From: Actinomadura pelletieri DSM 43383
Lineage (GTDB): Bacteria; Actinomycetota; Actinomycetes; Streptosporangiales; Streptosporangiaceae
NCBI RefSeq assembly: GCF_003634705.1
Contig: NZ_RBWU01000002.1
Span: forward strand, 62,001-126,000
Direction of reading: 5' to 3'
DNA: 64,000 nucleotides
Positions within the stretch are counted from its first letter, which is position 1. Each line of letters starts with the position of its first letter. The translations under genes and the position numbers were made by a program. This document shows positions 38,506-47,849 of this stretch, piece after piece. The notes beneath the pieces are model-generated. The model was not told the DNA's origin. It worked only from the letters and a program-made list of their open reading frames with translations, and searched no databases.

Positions 38506-38750
38506 TCCGGCTCCTGCCTCGAAAGTTGCATTTGCCCGCGGCCACGCTGCCGGTGCTGAGCACACGGTAACAAGGGTGGAAAAAACTACTGATCACCCAC
38601 GATCAGGACGGTGTTCCTGTGGCCGGAGTGGCAGAGAAGGAGCAGAGTTGCCGGTGTGCGGGCGACGAGCCGTGTCCGGTGTGGACCCGGCTCGTCCGCC
38701 GCGGTGCCCTGCCGCGCCCTCGTGAGGCGCGAACGGGACTTATCCGCCTG

Positions 38751-38972
38751 TCATCGGCCCAAATCGAACGCGCCTTTCTTGGCTTGTTCGACGAACTCCC
38801 GCCACTCTCCCTGGGAGAACGACAGGACCGGGCTCTGCGCACCGTGCTTGGCATCACGCGCCCCAATGAATTGGGACGACCCGGCCAGTGAGGCGATTTC
38901 TACGCAGGTGTTGCTCGCCCCGCAGTGGGCGCTTCTCCTCCATTGCGGAGCAGGAGTGACGAAACGGGACAC
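38751..38972 (-). CDS. DUF397 protein, copy 2
   Basis: This 73-aa protein shares the layout of copy 1: WRRSAHCGASNTCVEIA, ARDAKH and GEWREFVEQAKKGAFDL. The start is GTG at 38972 with GAAAGG upstream. It follows the DUF5753 regulator by 39 bases and so is its likely operon partner. The two copies are clearly related but have diverged. Confidence 0.87.
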   Translation of the reverse strand: MSRFVTPAPQWRRSAHCGASNTCVEIASLAGSSQFIGARDAKHGAQSPVLSFSQGEWREFVEQAKKGAFDLGR

Positions 38973-39011
38973 TCGGTGCCTTTCACAAGGATTAAGCCCC
39001 TTTGCGGACCT

Positions 39012-39872
39012 TCACCAGGCATCCCTGGCCTCGAGAATGCGCCGCCGTGAATCGGCGGGATCGAGGGCCTGGCCGGCCAGGCTCTGATAGGCGAGAGTGT
39101 ACATATGAGTGACAGCCTCTTCCGCAAAGTGGCTGATCGTCAGTGATTCCGTGTGAACGATATCAGGGAAAACGATGTCGTGCACCGGTGAGAATTGCAG
39201 AAGGATAAACGACTCGGCCAACACCGAGTGTGCCGCGTTCAAAGGCAGGATCTGTACGGTCACGTTCGGAAGGTCGGCCATCCTACAGAGATGTTCGAGT
39301 TGCTCCCGCATGACGTTCCGGTCCCCGATCCGGCGTTGGAGAACCGCCTCGTCGAGAACCACCGACAGTTCCAGCGGACGGGGCCGCTGGAGAACCTCCC
39401 GGCGGCGCATTCGCACGTCCAGCCTGCGCTCCAGTTCCTGCGGTGGCAGGGTCGCCAGGTCGCTCCAGCCGTCGATGACGATCCGCGCGTAGTTCTCGGT
39501 CTGCAGCAACCCGGGGAACACCGTGCTGCCCCATTCCCGCACCGCCGTCGCCTCGGCCTCCAGCGCGATGTAGTCGGCCAGGGGGCTCGGCAGGTCGCGG
39601 TACTCCTCCCACCAGCCGCGCCGCGCGGCGTCGTGCGCCAGCGAGACGAGGTCCTCGCGGCGCCCGCCGTCGATCTCGTAGACGTCGAGCAGGCGCCGCA
39701 CATCGCCGATCTTCGCGCCGGTCCGCGCGTTCTCGATCCGGCTGACCTTCGCCGTGGACCAGGCCAGCCGCTCGGCGACCTCGTCCCCGGTGAGTCCCCG
39801 CCGCTCGCGCAGCCGCCGCAGTTCGGCGGCCAGCCGCCGCTGCCGGACGGAGGGACCACGGGAAGTGCTCAT
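39012..39872 (-). CDS. HTH-DUF5753 transcriptional regulator (WhiJ-like)
   Basis: This 286-aa protein has an N-terminal Xre-type helix-turn-helix (about residues 10-65, LRRLRERRGLTGDEVAERL...STAKVSRIENA) and a C-terminal DUF5753 domain (about 90-280) with WWEEYRDLP, FPGLLQTENYAR and IVHTESLT. Members work with DUF397 proteins, here encoded just downstream. WhiJ in Streptomyces represses development until relieved by its partner; the target here is unknown. Confidence 0.9.
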   Translation of the reverse strand: MSTSRGPSVRQRRLAAELRRLRERRGLTGDEVAERLAWSTAKVSRIENARTGAKIGDVRRLLDVYEIDGGRREDLVSLAHDAARRGWWEEYRDLPSPLADYIALEAEATAVREWGSTVFPGLLQTENYARIVIDGWSDLATLPPQELERRLDVRMRRREVLQRPRPLELSVVLDEAVLQRRIGDRNVMREQLEHLCRMADLPNVTVQILPLNAAHSVLAESFILLQFSPVHDIVFPDIVHTESLTISHFAEEAVTHMYTLAYQSLAGQALDPADSRRRILEARDAW

Positions 39873-40006
39873 TGCTCGGGCCTCTCCAGTCCAGGCGGAC
39901 TGATCTGGGCGCGTTCTGCCGTACCGGGGGGCCGCAGCGCGCGAACATCGGACCGGATGACCAAGATTCTACGGCCGATCAATCACCCCCGCACCTGACG
40001 CTGAAA

Positions 40007-40019
40007 CTTGCAATGCAAG
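40007..40019. promoter_or_regulatory. Palindrome between the DUF5753 regulator and nnr
   Basis: CTTGCA-A-TGCAAG is a perfect 6-bp palindrome; a further TGCAATTGC follows. The shared divergent region 39873-40111 is a plausible autoregulatory site for the HTH regulator. Confidence 0.4.
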
Positions 40020-40111
40020 CTGCAATTGCGGAGGGGGACGCGCTCCCGGAGAGCCGCTCCGTGGCACCCTGAGGGTGTGATCGACGGACCGTGAGCGATG
40101 GGGAGCCGCGG

Positions 40112-41590
40112 ATGAGGTACGCGCACGAGGTCGGCAAGGTTCGGGCGGCCGAGCAGGCCCTGATGGCCCGGCTCCCGGAGGGCACGCTGATGCAGCGCGC
40201 CGCCGCCGGGCTGGCGTCGGTGTGCGCGCGCCTCCTGCCCGCCGTCTACGGGGCCCGGGTGGTGCTCCTCGTCGGCGGCGGAGACAACGGCGGCGACGCC
40301 CTGTACGCGGGTGCCCGCCTCGCCCGTCGCGGCGCCCGCGTGCAGACCGTCCAGGCCGGGTCGAAGATCCACCACGGCGGTCTGGCCGCACTCCGGGCCG
40401 CCGGCGGTCGACTCCTGGACGAGCACGAGACCGCCGGCGCCATCGCGGACGCCGACCTGATCATCGACGGGTTGACCGGCATCGGCGGGACGGGCGGCCT
40501 CCGCGAACCCCACGCCCGCCACGCCGCGCTCGCCTCCGAGTCCGCCGGGCTCGTCGTCGCCTGCGACGTCCCGAGCGGCGTGGACGCCAGTACCGGGCGC
40601 GTCGAGGGGACCGCCGTCCACGCCGACGTCACCGTCACCTTCGGCACGCACAAACCGGGCCTGCTGATCGACCCGGGCGCCTCCCACTGCGGCGTGGTCG
40701 AACTGGTCGACATCGGGCTCGGCCCCGACCTGCCCGACCCGGACGTCGTCGCGGCCCGGCCGACGGACCTCCAGCCGCCCGAGCCCGCGCCCGAGTCCGA
40801 CAAGTACCGCCGCGGCGTCGTCGGCATCCTCGCGGGCGGCGACGCCTACACCGGCGCGGCCGTGCTCAGCGTCGGCGGGGCCGCCCACGGCGGCGCGGGC
40901 ATGGTCCGGTTCGCCTCCGTCGCCCACCCGGTCGAACTCGTCCGGCAGCGCTGGCCCGAGGCCGTCACCACGGTCCTCGACCCCGGCCCGCACGGACCGT
41001 CGGTCCTCGACCGCGTCGGCCGCGTCCAGGCCTGGGTCGTCGGCCCCGGCCTCGGCACCGGCGACGCCGCCGAGTCGCTCCTGCACGCCGTTCTCACCAC
41101 CGACCTGCCCGTGCTCGTCGACGCCGACGGTCTCACCGTCCTGGCCCGGCGCCGCGACCTGCTCGCCCGCGCCGCGCCGACCGTCCTCACCCCCCACGCC
41201 GGGGAACTGTCCCGCCTCGTCGACGCCTCCCGCGACGCCATCGAGGCCGCCCGCCTCGAACACGTCCGGCGCGCCGCCGCCGAACTGTCCGCGACCGTCC
41301 TGCTCAAGGGCTCCACCACGCTGGTCGCCGAGCAGGACCGTCCCGTCCGCGTCAACCCGACCGGCACCCCGCGCCTCGCCACCGCCGGGACGGGCGACGT
41401 CCTCGCCGGCCTCATCGGAGCCCTGTTGGCGGGCGGTATGCCCGCCATCGACGCCGCCGCGACCGGCGCCTACCTCCACGGCCTGGCCGCCCGGCTGGCC
41501 GCCGCCCCCACCCCGGGCCCCGAGGCCCCCATCACCGCCCCCGACGTGATCGACGCCCTGCCCGCCGCCTTCCGCGCCCTGCGCACTTGA
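40112..41590 (+). CDS. nnr: Bifunctional NAD(P)H-hydrate epimerase / dehydratase
   Basis: Nnr (492 aa) repairs hydrated NADH and NADPH. The N-terminal YjeF epimerase domain (to about 210) contains GGGDNGGDALYAGA and CDVPSGVDASTG. The C-terminal carbohydrate-kinase-like dehydratase (about 225-490) contains NPTGTPRLATAGTGDVLAG. The ATG at 40112 has GGGGAG; a GTG at 40091 is an alternative. Its place before alr and tsaE is conserved in actinobacteria. Confidence 0.94.
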   Translation: MRYAHEVGKVRAAEQALMARLPEGTLMQRAAAGLASVCARLLPAVYGARVVLLVGGGDNGGDALYAGARLARRGARVQTVQAGSKIHHGGLAALRAAGGRLLDEHETAGAIADADLIIDGLTGIGGTGGLREPHARHAALASESAGLVVACDVPSGVDASTGRVEGTAVHADVTVTFGTHKPGLLIDPGASHCGVVELVDIGLGPDLPDPDVVAARPTDLQPPEPAPESDKYRRGVVGILAGGDAYTGAAVLSVGGAAHGGAGMVRFASVAHPVELVRQRWPEAVTTVLDPGPHGPSVLDRVGRVQAWVVGPGLGTGDAAESLLHAVLTTDLPVLVDADGLTVLARRRDLLARAAPTVLTPHAGELSRLVDASRDAIEAARLEHVRRAAAELSATVLLKGSTTLVAEQDRPVRVNPTGTPRLATAGTGDVLAGLIGALLAGGMPAIDAAATGAYLHGLAARLAAAPTPGPEAPITAPDVIDALPAAFRALRT

Positions 41591-41703
41591 GGCCGCGGGG
41601 CGTTGCGGTGACATCGACCACCGCCGCGACCACGCACCAACCCCGACCGTTGCGATCGCGTCCGAAGGCAGGTTTCGAGCGAAGGCGAGAACCTGATCGC
41701 GCA

Positions 41704-41747
41704 GCGAGCCGCAAGGCGAGCCGGAGCGAGCCGCAAGGCGAGCCGGA
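41704..41747 (+). repeat. Two perfect 22-bp tandem repeats upstream of alr
   Basis: A 22-bp unit (starting GCGAGCCGCAAGG) is repeated exactly twice, in a purine-rich stretch. GCGATCGC/GCGATCGCA motifs lie on both sides (about 41655 and 41756). The 242-bp gap 41591-41832 is otherwise non-coding. Confidence 0.75.
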
Positions 41748-41832
41748 GCGACGTGGCGATCGCATACAGTGACCGACGCTGGAGGGCCGCCAGGCCCGAA
41801 GGAGGAGGTCACTGAGAGAGACAGGGCACACT

Positions 41833-42963
41833 ATGGGCATGAACGTTCCAGCGGAGGCGCGGGTCGATCTCAGCGCGATCGCCGACAACGTCGGGGTGCT
41901 GCGCGAGCGGGCGCGGGGCGCCGAGGTCCTGGCCATGGTGAAGGCCGAGGCGTACGGGCACGGGCTGGTCGAGGCCGCCGGGGCGGCGCTCGCCGGCGGC
42001 GCCACCTGGCTCGGGGTGGCGAAGCTGGGGGAGGCGCTGCGGCTGCGGGACGCGGGCCTCACCGTCCGGACCCTGTCGTGCATCGGCGTGCCGGGCGAAC
42101 CGTACGAGGAGGCCGTCGCGCGCGACATCGACCTGACCGTGGGCGCCCGCTGGCTGCTGGACGAGATCGCCGAGGCGGCGGAGCGGGCGGGCCGGACGGC
42201 CCGGGTGCACCTGAAGGCCGACACCGGCATGACGCGCGGCGGGGCCCGAGGCCGCGACTGGGAGGAACTGGTCGACGCGGCGTTGAAGGCGGAGGCGTCG
42301 GGACGGGTGCGCGTGGTGGGGGCCATGTCCCATTTCGCCTGCGCGGACGAGCCGGGCCACCCGTCGATCGCGGCACAGATCTCGGCGTTCACCGCGATGG
42401 TGGAGTACGCGGAGAAGGCGGGCGCGCGGTTCGAGGTCCGGCACCTGTCGAACTCGGCGGGCGCGCTGACCGTGCCCGAAGCCCGGTTCGACCTGGTGCG
42501 TCCGGGCATCGCGTTGTACGGGCTGTCGCCGGTGCCGCAGCTGGGCACGTTCGGGCTGCGTCCCGCGATGACGATGGTGGCGAACGCGGCGCTGGTCAAG
42601 CGGGTCCCGGCGGACAGCGGCGTGTCGTACGGCCTCACCTACCGCACGCTCAAGGAGACGAACCTGGCCGTCGTTCCCGTCGGATACGGGGACGGGATCC
42701 CCCGGCACGGGTCGAACCTCCTGGAGGTCCTCGCGGGCGGACGCCGGCGGACGATCGCCGGACGGGTCTGCATGGACCAGTTCGTCCTCGACCTCGGCGA
42801 CGACCCGCTCTCCGCGGGAGACGAGATCATCCTGTTCGGTCCGGGAGACCGGGGCGAGCCGACCGCGCAGGAGTGGGCGGACGCACTGGGCACGATCTCC
42901 TATGAGATCGTCACCCGCATCGGGGTCCGGGTACCGAGGGCGTACCCGGGAGGGGCGCTGTAG
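41833..42963 (+). CDS. alr: Alanine racemase
   Basis: Alr (376 aa) interconverts L- and D-alanine for peptidoglycan, using PLP. The PLP lysine is Lys37 in AMVKAEAYGHG (usually KADAYGHG), and the catalytic Tyr is in GVSYGLTYRT of the C-terminal domain. The ATG at 41833 is used; one two codons later is possible. The next gene starts 12 bases after the stop. Confidence 0.96.
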   Translation: MGMNVPAEARVDLSAIADNVGVLRERARGAEVLAMVKAEAYGHGLVEAAGAALAGGATWLGVAKLGEALRLRDAGLTVRTLSCIGVPGEPYEEAVARDIDLTVGARWLLDEIAEAAERAGRTARVHLKADTGMTRGGARGRDWEELVDAALKAEASGRVRVVGAMSHFACADEPGHPSIAAQISAFTAMVEYAEKAGARFEVRHLSNSAGALTVPEARFDLVRPGIALYGLSPVPQLGTFGLRPAMTMVANAALVKRVPADSGVSYGLTYRTLKETNLAVVPVGYGDGIPRHGSNLLEVLAGGRRRTIAGRVCMDQFVLDLGDDPLSAGDEIILFGPGDRGEPTAQEWADALGTISYEIVTRIGVRVPRAYPGGAL

Positions 42964-42974
42964 GAGGCGCGCGG

Positions 42975-44045
42975 ATGGGCAAAGGGCGCAGGGTCGGCCT
43001 CGTCGGCACGGTCGCGGGCGTGGGCGCGGCCGGGATCGGCGCGGCCGTCGGGCTGCGGCATGTCGCGGTCGGCCGGGTGCGGCTGCGCCCCGACCCCGAC
43101 GCCGACGAGCCGTTCGGCGAGCTGCGCGGCCGGGAGCTGACCGTCGAGGCGAGCGACGGCCTTCCCCTGCACGTCGAGGTGGACGGCCCCGACGACGCCG
43201 ACCTCACCCTCGTGTTCAGCCACGGCTACACGCTCAACCTGCACTCCTGGCACTATCAGCGTCGTGACCTGCGGGAGTCGTTCCGGATGGTGTTCTGGGA
43301 CCAGCGCAGCCACGGCCGTTCCGGGCGCAGCGACCCCGCCGACGCGACGATCGAGCAGACCGGCGACGACCTGTACGCGGTGGTGCGGGCGACGGTCCGG
43401 CCCGACCGGCCGGTCGTCCTCGTCGGGCACTCCATGGGCGGAATGTCGATCATGGCGTTGGCGGACCGGCATCCCGAGCTGTTCGAACGGCAGGTCGTCG
43501 GGGTGGCGGTGGCCAACACGTCCTGCGGTGACATGGCGGAACTGACGCTGGGGTTGCCGCTGGTGCTGGCGAAGGTCGTCCGTCCGCTGGCGCCCCGGAC
43601 GCTGCGCGGGCTCGGCCGCCGCGCCGAACTGGTGGAGCGGGCCCGGGGGCTCGGCGCCGACCTCGCGTTCGTGGTGACGCGGAAGATGGCGTTCGCCGAC
43701 CGGCATGTCAGCCCGACCGTCGTCGACTTCCTGGAGCAGATGATCAGGGCGACGCCGATCGACGTGATCGCGGAGTTCTATCCGGCGCTGATGGCCCACG
43801 ACAAGGTCGCCTGCCTGGACGTTCTCGGCCGGGTGCCGACCCTGGTGCTCGCCGGCGGGGAGGACCGGCTGACCCCGGCCGTGCACGCGCGCCGTATCGC
43901 CGAGGCGCTCCCGGACGTGGAACTGGTAGAGGTGGAGGAGGCCGGGCACGTGCTGCCCCTGGAGTACCCGGGCGTGGTCACCGGCGGCCTCCGCCGGTTG
44001 ATCGACCGCGTCCGGCCGGAGCGCGAGGAGGAACGCACCGCTTGA
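42975..44045 (+). CDS. Alpha/beta-hydrolase, membrane-anchored
   Basis: This 356-aa protein has a hydrophobic N-terminal segment (about 8-28), then an alpha/beta-hydrolase fold. The nucleophile elbow is GHSMGGMS; the acid is in GGEDRLTP and the base in AGHVLPLE. The oxyanion HGYTLNLHSW motif is also present. The gene commonly lies between alr and tsaE in actinobacteria; the substrate is unknown. Its stop overlaps the TTG of tsaE. Confidence 0.9.
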   Translation: MGKGRRVGLVGTVAGVGAAGIGAAVGLRHVAVGRVRLRPDPDADEPFGELRGRELTVEASDGLPLHVEVDGPDDADLTLVFSHGYTLNLHSWHYQRRDLRESFRMVFWDQRSHGRSGRSDPADATIEQTGDDLYAVVRATVRPDRPVVLVGHSMGGMSIMALADRHPELFERQVVGVAVANTSCGDMAELTLGLPLVLAKVVRPLAPRTLRGLGRRAELVERARGLGADLAFVVTRKMAFADRHVSPTVVDFLEQMIRATPIDVIAEFYPALMAHDKVACLDVLGRVPTLVLAGGEDRLTPAVHARRIAEALPDVELVEVEEAGHVLPLEYPGVVTGGLRRLIDRVRPEREEERTA

Positions 44046-44560
44046 ACGAACACGACCTGTTCCAGGAATCCGACCTGAACGAGACGCCCTCCAACGAGAT
44101 CTCGGTCACCGTGCCCACCGCCGAGGCCATGCGCGAGTTCGGCGTCCGCGTCGCCGGTCTGCTGCGTCCGGGCGACCTGATCGTGATGACGGGCGAGCTG
44201 GGCGCGGGCAAGACGACGCTCACGCAGGGCATCGGGGAGGGGCTGAAGGTCCGCGGCCCGATCACCTCGCCGACGTTCGTGATCGCGCGGGTGCATCCGT
44301 CGCTGGCCGCGGGGCCGCCGCTGGTGCATGTGGACGCCTACCGGCTGGGCGGTTTCGCCGAGCTGGACGATCTCGATCTCGACGCGTCCGTCGAGGAGTC
44401 GGTGACGGTCGTCGAATGGGGAGAGGGCCTCGCGGAGGGCCTGGCCGACGACCGGCTGGAATTGATCATTTCGCGCGGGGACGGCCCGGACGAGCAACGC
44501 CGGGTCAGGCTCGTCGGAATCGGTCCACGCTGGTCGGATCTGGTGCTGCCCGCCGAGTGA
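44042..44560 (+). CDS. tsaE: tRNA t6A threonylcarbamoyltransferase complex ATPase TsaE
   Basis: TsaE (172 aa) is the ATPase that supports t6A37 formation with TsaB and TsaD. The P-loop GELGAGKTTLTQGI (about residue 54), TSPTFVIARVH and VDAYRLGG are family motifs; VVEWGEG is typical of the C-terminus. The start is TTG at 44042, overlapping the previous stop. The N-terminal 20 residues are not conserved, so the start may be later. Confidence 0.93.
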   Translation: MNEHDLFQESDLNETPSNEISVTVPTAEAMREFGVRVAGLLRPGDLIVMTGELGAGKTTLTQGIGEGLKVRGPITSPTFVIARVHPSLAAGPPLVHVDAYRLGGFAELDDLDLDASVEESVTVVEWGEGLAEGLADDRLELIISRGDGPDEQRRVRLVGIGPRWSDLVLPAE

Positions 44561-44686
44561 AACCGACGTTCTCACGCCCTTGTTCGAGCAGGCCAGGGGC
44601 TATTTAAGGCCGCCATGTCGTACTCTTTGCCGGAACGAAGCTCACGTTCACGACATAGCGATTTTCCGTAACGGGAGTGAGAACCG

Positions 44687-45427
44687 GTGAGCGGCAGCCA
44701 TCGCAGCGGTAGCCACCGCGCCGTCCGTCCACGTGGCACCCGCGGGCGCTGGGCGCTCGTCGTCGGAGGCGTCGGGGCCGTCATCGCCGTCTGCGTGCTC
44801 GCCGCGTTCGTCGTCCTGGCGGGGGTCGGCACGGGCGGCGACGACCGTGACGGCGCGGACGGCCGGGCCGTGGGGGCCGGTCCCCCCGAGACCTCCACGA
44901 TGTCGCGGAGCGAGCGGACGACCGTCCCCGACTCCTGCACGATCGTCGGGCAGCCCCTCGTCGACCGGCTCGCGCCCGGCTCCGAACGCACCGAGGCCGA
45001 CAGCACCCAGCGCGACGACCGGCAGAACCAGTGCGTGTGGGGCGCCTACACGGGCGAGGTCAGGCGGCAGCTCACCATCGAGCTGCGCGCGATCGCCGGC
45101 AGCGCAGCCCAGACGCCGACGCAGGCCGCCCGCGCCACGTTCGCCTCCGAACGCACCGCCGACGAGTCCGGCAAGGCGCTTCTCGCCGGCCGGAAACTCA
45201 CCGCCAAGACCCGCCTCACCGGGGTCGGCGACGACGGTTACGTCGTCTACAGCGTCGACGACGGGCAGGGCTCGGGCGAGGCGATCGGCAACGTCCGGTC
45301 GGGCAACGTCCTCGTCACCGTCCACTACTCCGGCTCCGACGGCGGCGACCCGCTGTCCTCGCGCGCCGCCACCGACGGGACCGTCGAGGCGGCCAAGGCC
45401 GTCCTCCAGGGGCTCGCCCGGTCATGA
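44687..45427 (+). CDS. Membrane-anchored extracytoplasmic protein, unknown
   Basis: This 246-aa protein has a basic N-terminus, one transmembrane helix (about 23-46) and an outward domain with two cysteines (DSCTIVGQ and NQCVWGAY) that resembles DUF3558-type lipoprotein domains only loosely. GTG at 44687 has GGGAGTG upstream. It interrupts the tsaE-tsaB order, so it may be an insertion in an otherwise conserved cluster. An inverted repeat ATGTCGT/ACGACAT flanks its promoter region (about 44614-44663). Confidence 0.75.
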   Translation: MSGSHRSGSHRAVRPRGTRGRWALVVGGVGAVIAVCVLAAFVVLAGVGTGGDDRDGADGRAVGAGPPETSTMSRSERTTVPDSCTIVGQPLVDRLAPGSERTEADSTQRDDRQNQCVWGAYTGEVRRQLTIELRAIAGSAAQTPTQAARATFASERTADESGKALLAGRKLTAKTRLTGVGDDGYVVYSVDDGQGSGEAIGNVRSGNVLVTVHYSGSDGGDPLSSRAATDGTVEAAKAVLQGLARS

Positions 45428-45465
45428 TCCTTCAGGCGGTCTGACCGGGGGCCTGACCGGGCCTG

Positions 45466-45471
45466 TAGGCT
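45466..45471 (+). promoter_or_regulatory. -10 box of tsaB
   Basis: TAGGCT lies eight bases before the GTG of tsaB, with no ribosome-binding site, indicating a leaderless transcript. Confidence 0.45.
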
Positions 45472-45479
45472 TACAACCC

Positions 45480-46160
45480 GTGCTGGTCTTGGCTTTCGAC
45501 ACCGCGACCGCCGCGATCACCGTGGCGCTGTACGAGTGGACGCCCGGTGAGGGCGCCGTCCCACGCGGCATGGCCGAGGCCGTCGACCGGCGCAGGCACA
45601 CCGAGCTGCTGACCCCGTCCGTCGCGAGCGTGATGGCGGAGGCGGGCGCCGCGCCGGAGGACCTCAGCGCGATCGCCGTCGGTGTCGGGCCCGGCCCGTA
45701 CACGGGTCTGCGCGTCGGGTTGGTCACCGCCCGAGCCATGGGCGAGGCGCTCAGCATCCCCGTGCACGGCGTCTGCACGCTCGACATCATCGCCTGGGCC
45801 ACCGGACGGGACGAGCCGTTCGCCGTCGCCACCGACGCCCGCCGCAAAGAGGTCTACTGGGCCCGGTACCACTCGTTCCGCGCCCGCGCCACCGAGCCAG
45901 CCGTGGGGCCGCCGTCCGACGTCCTGGACGGCGCGCCGGAAGGCCTTGCCGTCGTCGGCGAGGGCGCGGCCCTGTACCGGGAGGCCCTCGGCGTCGGTGA
46001 CCACGAGCCGCTGTTGCCCACCGCCGGTGCCCTCGCGGAGCTGACCGTCGCGCGCCTCGCCGGGCTGAAGGGCCCGGACCTCCTGCCGCCCGAACCCCTC
46101 TACCTGCGCCGTCCGGACGCCAGGGAACCGGGTCCGCGCAAGAAGGTGACACCGGCGTGA
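45480..46160 (+). CDS. tsaB: tRNA t6A complex dimerisation subunit TsaB
   Basis: TsaB (226 aa) is the non-catalytic actin-like partner of TsaD. LVLAFDTAT at the N-terminus and VGVGPGPYTGLRVGL are diagnostic, as is ATDARRKEVYWARY. The GTG at 45480 is chosen because it starts directly at the conserved strand. The stop overlaps rimI by four bases. Confidence 0.94.
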   Translation: MLVLAFDTATAAITVALYEWTPGEGAVPRGMAEAVDRRRHTELLTPSVASVMAEAGAAPEDLSAIAVGVGPGPYTGLRVGLVTARAMGEALSIPVHGVCTLDIIAWATGRDEPFAVATDARRKEVYWARYHSFRARATEPAVGPPSDVLDGAPEGLAVVGEGAALYREALGVGDHEPLLPTAGALAELTVARLAGLKGPDLLPPEPLYLRRPDAREPGPRKKVTPA

Positions 46161-46648
46161 GCGATGTCGTCCTGCGGGCGATGTCCGGCGCGGACATCGC
46201 GGCCGTCACCGTGCTGGAACGGGAGCTGTTCCCCGAGGACCCGTGGAGCGAGGAGTTGATCCGCGGCGAGCTCGCCGACCAGCCGCGGACCCGCCACTAC
46301 GTCGTCGCGGAACGCCCCGACGGCGAGATCGTCGGCTACGCGGGCCTGGCCGCGGCCGGTGGGCAGGCCGATGTGCAGACCCTCGGCGTCCGCGCCGACC
46401 AGCGCGGGTCGGGCATCGGCGCCGCGCTGCTCACCGAACTGCTGGACGAGGCGATCCGCCGCGACAGTGAGGCGGTGTTCCTGGAGGTCCGCGCCGACAA
46501 CGACGCCGCGCGCCGCCTCTACGAGCGGTTCGGTTTCGACGAGGTCGGCCTCCGCAGACGCTACTACCAACCCTCGAACGTGGACGCGATCGTCATGTGC
46601 CGCAAGCTGCGCCCCCGTCCACCCGTGGGTTTCAACAGGGCCGAGTGA
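46157..46648 (+). CDS. rimI: Ribosomal protein N-acetyltransferase RimI
   Basis: RimI (163 aa) is a GNAT enzyme that acetylates N-termini, classically S18. The acetyl-CoA loop is in [14 protein letters not shown], and the C-terminal [18 protein letters not shown] is typical. GTG start overlapping tsaB. The tsaB-rimI-tsaD order is conserved widely. Confidence 0.93.
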   Translation: MSDVVLRAMSGADIAAVTVLERELFPEDPWSEELIRGELADQPRTRHYVVAERPDGEIVGYAGLAAAGGQADVQTLGVRADQRGSGIGAALLTELLDEAIRRDSEAVFLEVRADNDAARRLYERFGFDEVGLRRRYYQPSNVDAIVMCRKLRPRPPVGFNRAE

Positions 46649-46667
46649 GCCGGGCAGGGGGAACACG

Positions 46668-47702
46668 TTGATTCGGGATGAGCCGCTGGTACTCGGCATC
46701 GAGACGTCGTGCGACGAGACCGGTGTCGGGATCGTCCGGGGCCGCACGCTGCTCGCCGACGCGATCGCGTCCAGCGTCGACGAGCACGCCAGGTTCGGCG
46801 GCGTGGTGCCCGAGGTCGCGTCCCGCGCGCACCTGGAGGCGATGGGCCCCACGATCGAACGGGCCCTCGCCGACGCGGGCGTCGCGTTCACCGACATCGA
46901 CGCGTTCGCGGTGACGGCCGGGCCGGGCCTGCCCGGCGCGCTGATGGTCGGCGTCGCCGCCGCCAAGGCCTACGCGCTGTCGCTGGGCAAGCCGCTGTAC
47001 GGCGTGAACCATCTGGCCGCGCACGTGTGCGTCGACCAGCTCGAACACGGTCCGCTGCCGAAGCCGTGCGTGGCGCTGCTGGTGTCGGGCGGGCACTCGT
47101 CCCTGCTACTGGTGCCGGACGTGGCGAGCGACGTCCGGTCGCTCGGCAGCACCGTGGACGACGCGGCGGGCGAGGCGTTCGACAAGGTCGCCCGCGTCCT
47201 CGACCTCGGCTTCCCCGGCGGCCCCGTCATCGACCGGATGGCCCGCGACGGTGACGCCGCCGCGATCCCGTTCCCGCGCGGGAAGTACAACGACGGCACC
47301 TACGACTTTTCGTTCTCCGGTCTGAAGACGGCGGTGGCGCGCTGGGTGGAGGCCAGGGAACGCGCGGGCGAGCCGGTGCCCGTCGCGGACGTCGCCGCGT
47401 CGTTCCAGGAGGCCGTCGTGGACGTCCTCACGCGGAAGGCGTTGCAGGTCTGCAAGGACAACGACGTCCACGACCTGCTGATCGGCGGCGGTGTCGCGGC
47501 CAACTCGCGGCTGCGCGCCCTCGCCGCGGAACGCTGCGAGGCGGCGGGCGTGCGCCTGCGCGTCCCCCGCCCGAAGCTGTGCACCGACAACGGCGCCATG
47601 GTCGCCGCCCTCGGCTCCGAGCTGGTCGCCACCGGGGCCGCCGCGTCCACCCTGGAGCTGCCCGCCGATTCGAGCCTGCCGATCGAGTCGATCCTGCTCT
47701 GA
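46668..47702 (+). CDS. tsaD: tRNA N6-adenosine threonylcarbamoyltransferase TsaD
   Basis: TsaD (344 aa) transfers threonylcarbamoyl to A37 of tRNAs reading ANN codons. The ATPase fold motifs [12 protein letters not shown], the metal-binding HLAAH and GLKTAV, and the end [11 protein letters not shown] are present. TTG at 46668 is the only start near the conserved N-terminus and has a G-run upstream; other starts would truncate the fold or extend into rimI. Confidence 0.95.
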   Translation: MIRDEPLVLGIETSCDETGVGIVRGRTLLADAIASSVDEHARFGGVVPEVASRAHLEAMGPTIERALADAGVAFTDIDAFAVTAGPGLPGALMVGVAAAKAYALSLGKPLYGVNHLAAHVCVDQLEHGPLPKPCVALLVSGGHSSLLLVPDVASDVRSLGSTVDDAAGEAFDKVARVLDLGFPGGPVIDRMARDGDAAAIPFPRGKYNDGTYDFSFSGLKTAVARWVEARERAGEPVPVADVAASFQEAVVDVLTRKALQVCKDNDVHDLLIGGGVAANSRLRALAAERCEAAGVRLRVPRPKLCTDNGAMVAALGSELVATGAAASTLELPADSSLPIESILL

Positions 47703-47849
47703 GGCCGGTCCACTCCTCCTTCGGGCCCAGACGAAGGCGACTGTCGTACGCGTTTTTCAGTACCGGAATGCCTTGGCACGCATGATTACGGGAGGGTGCG
47801 CGCCCGGAGAGCCTTGTGGGGTTCCCACGAGCAGATACGGAGACTCTCC

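Noticed and set aside
38619..38891. A 90-codon plus-strand ORF
   Set aside because: It overlaps the minus-strand DUF397 gene antisense and has no family features.
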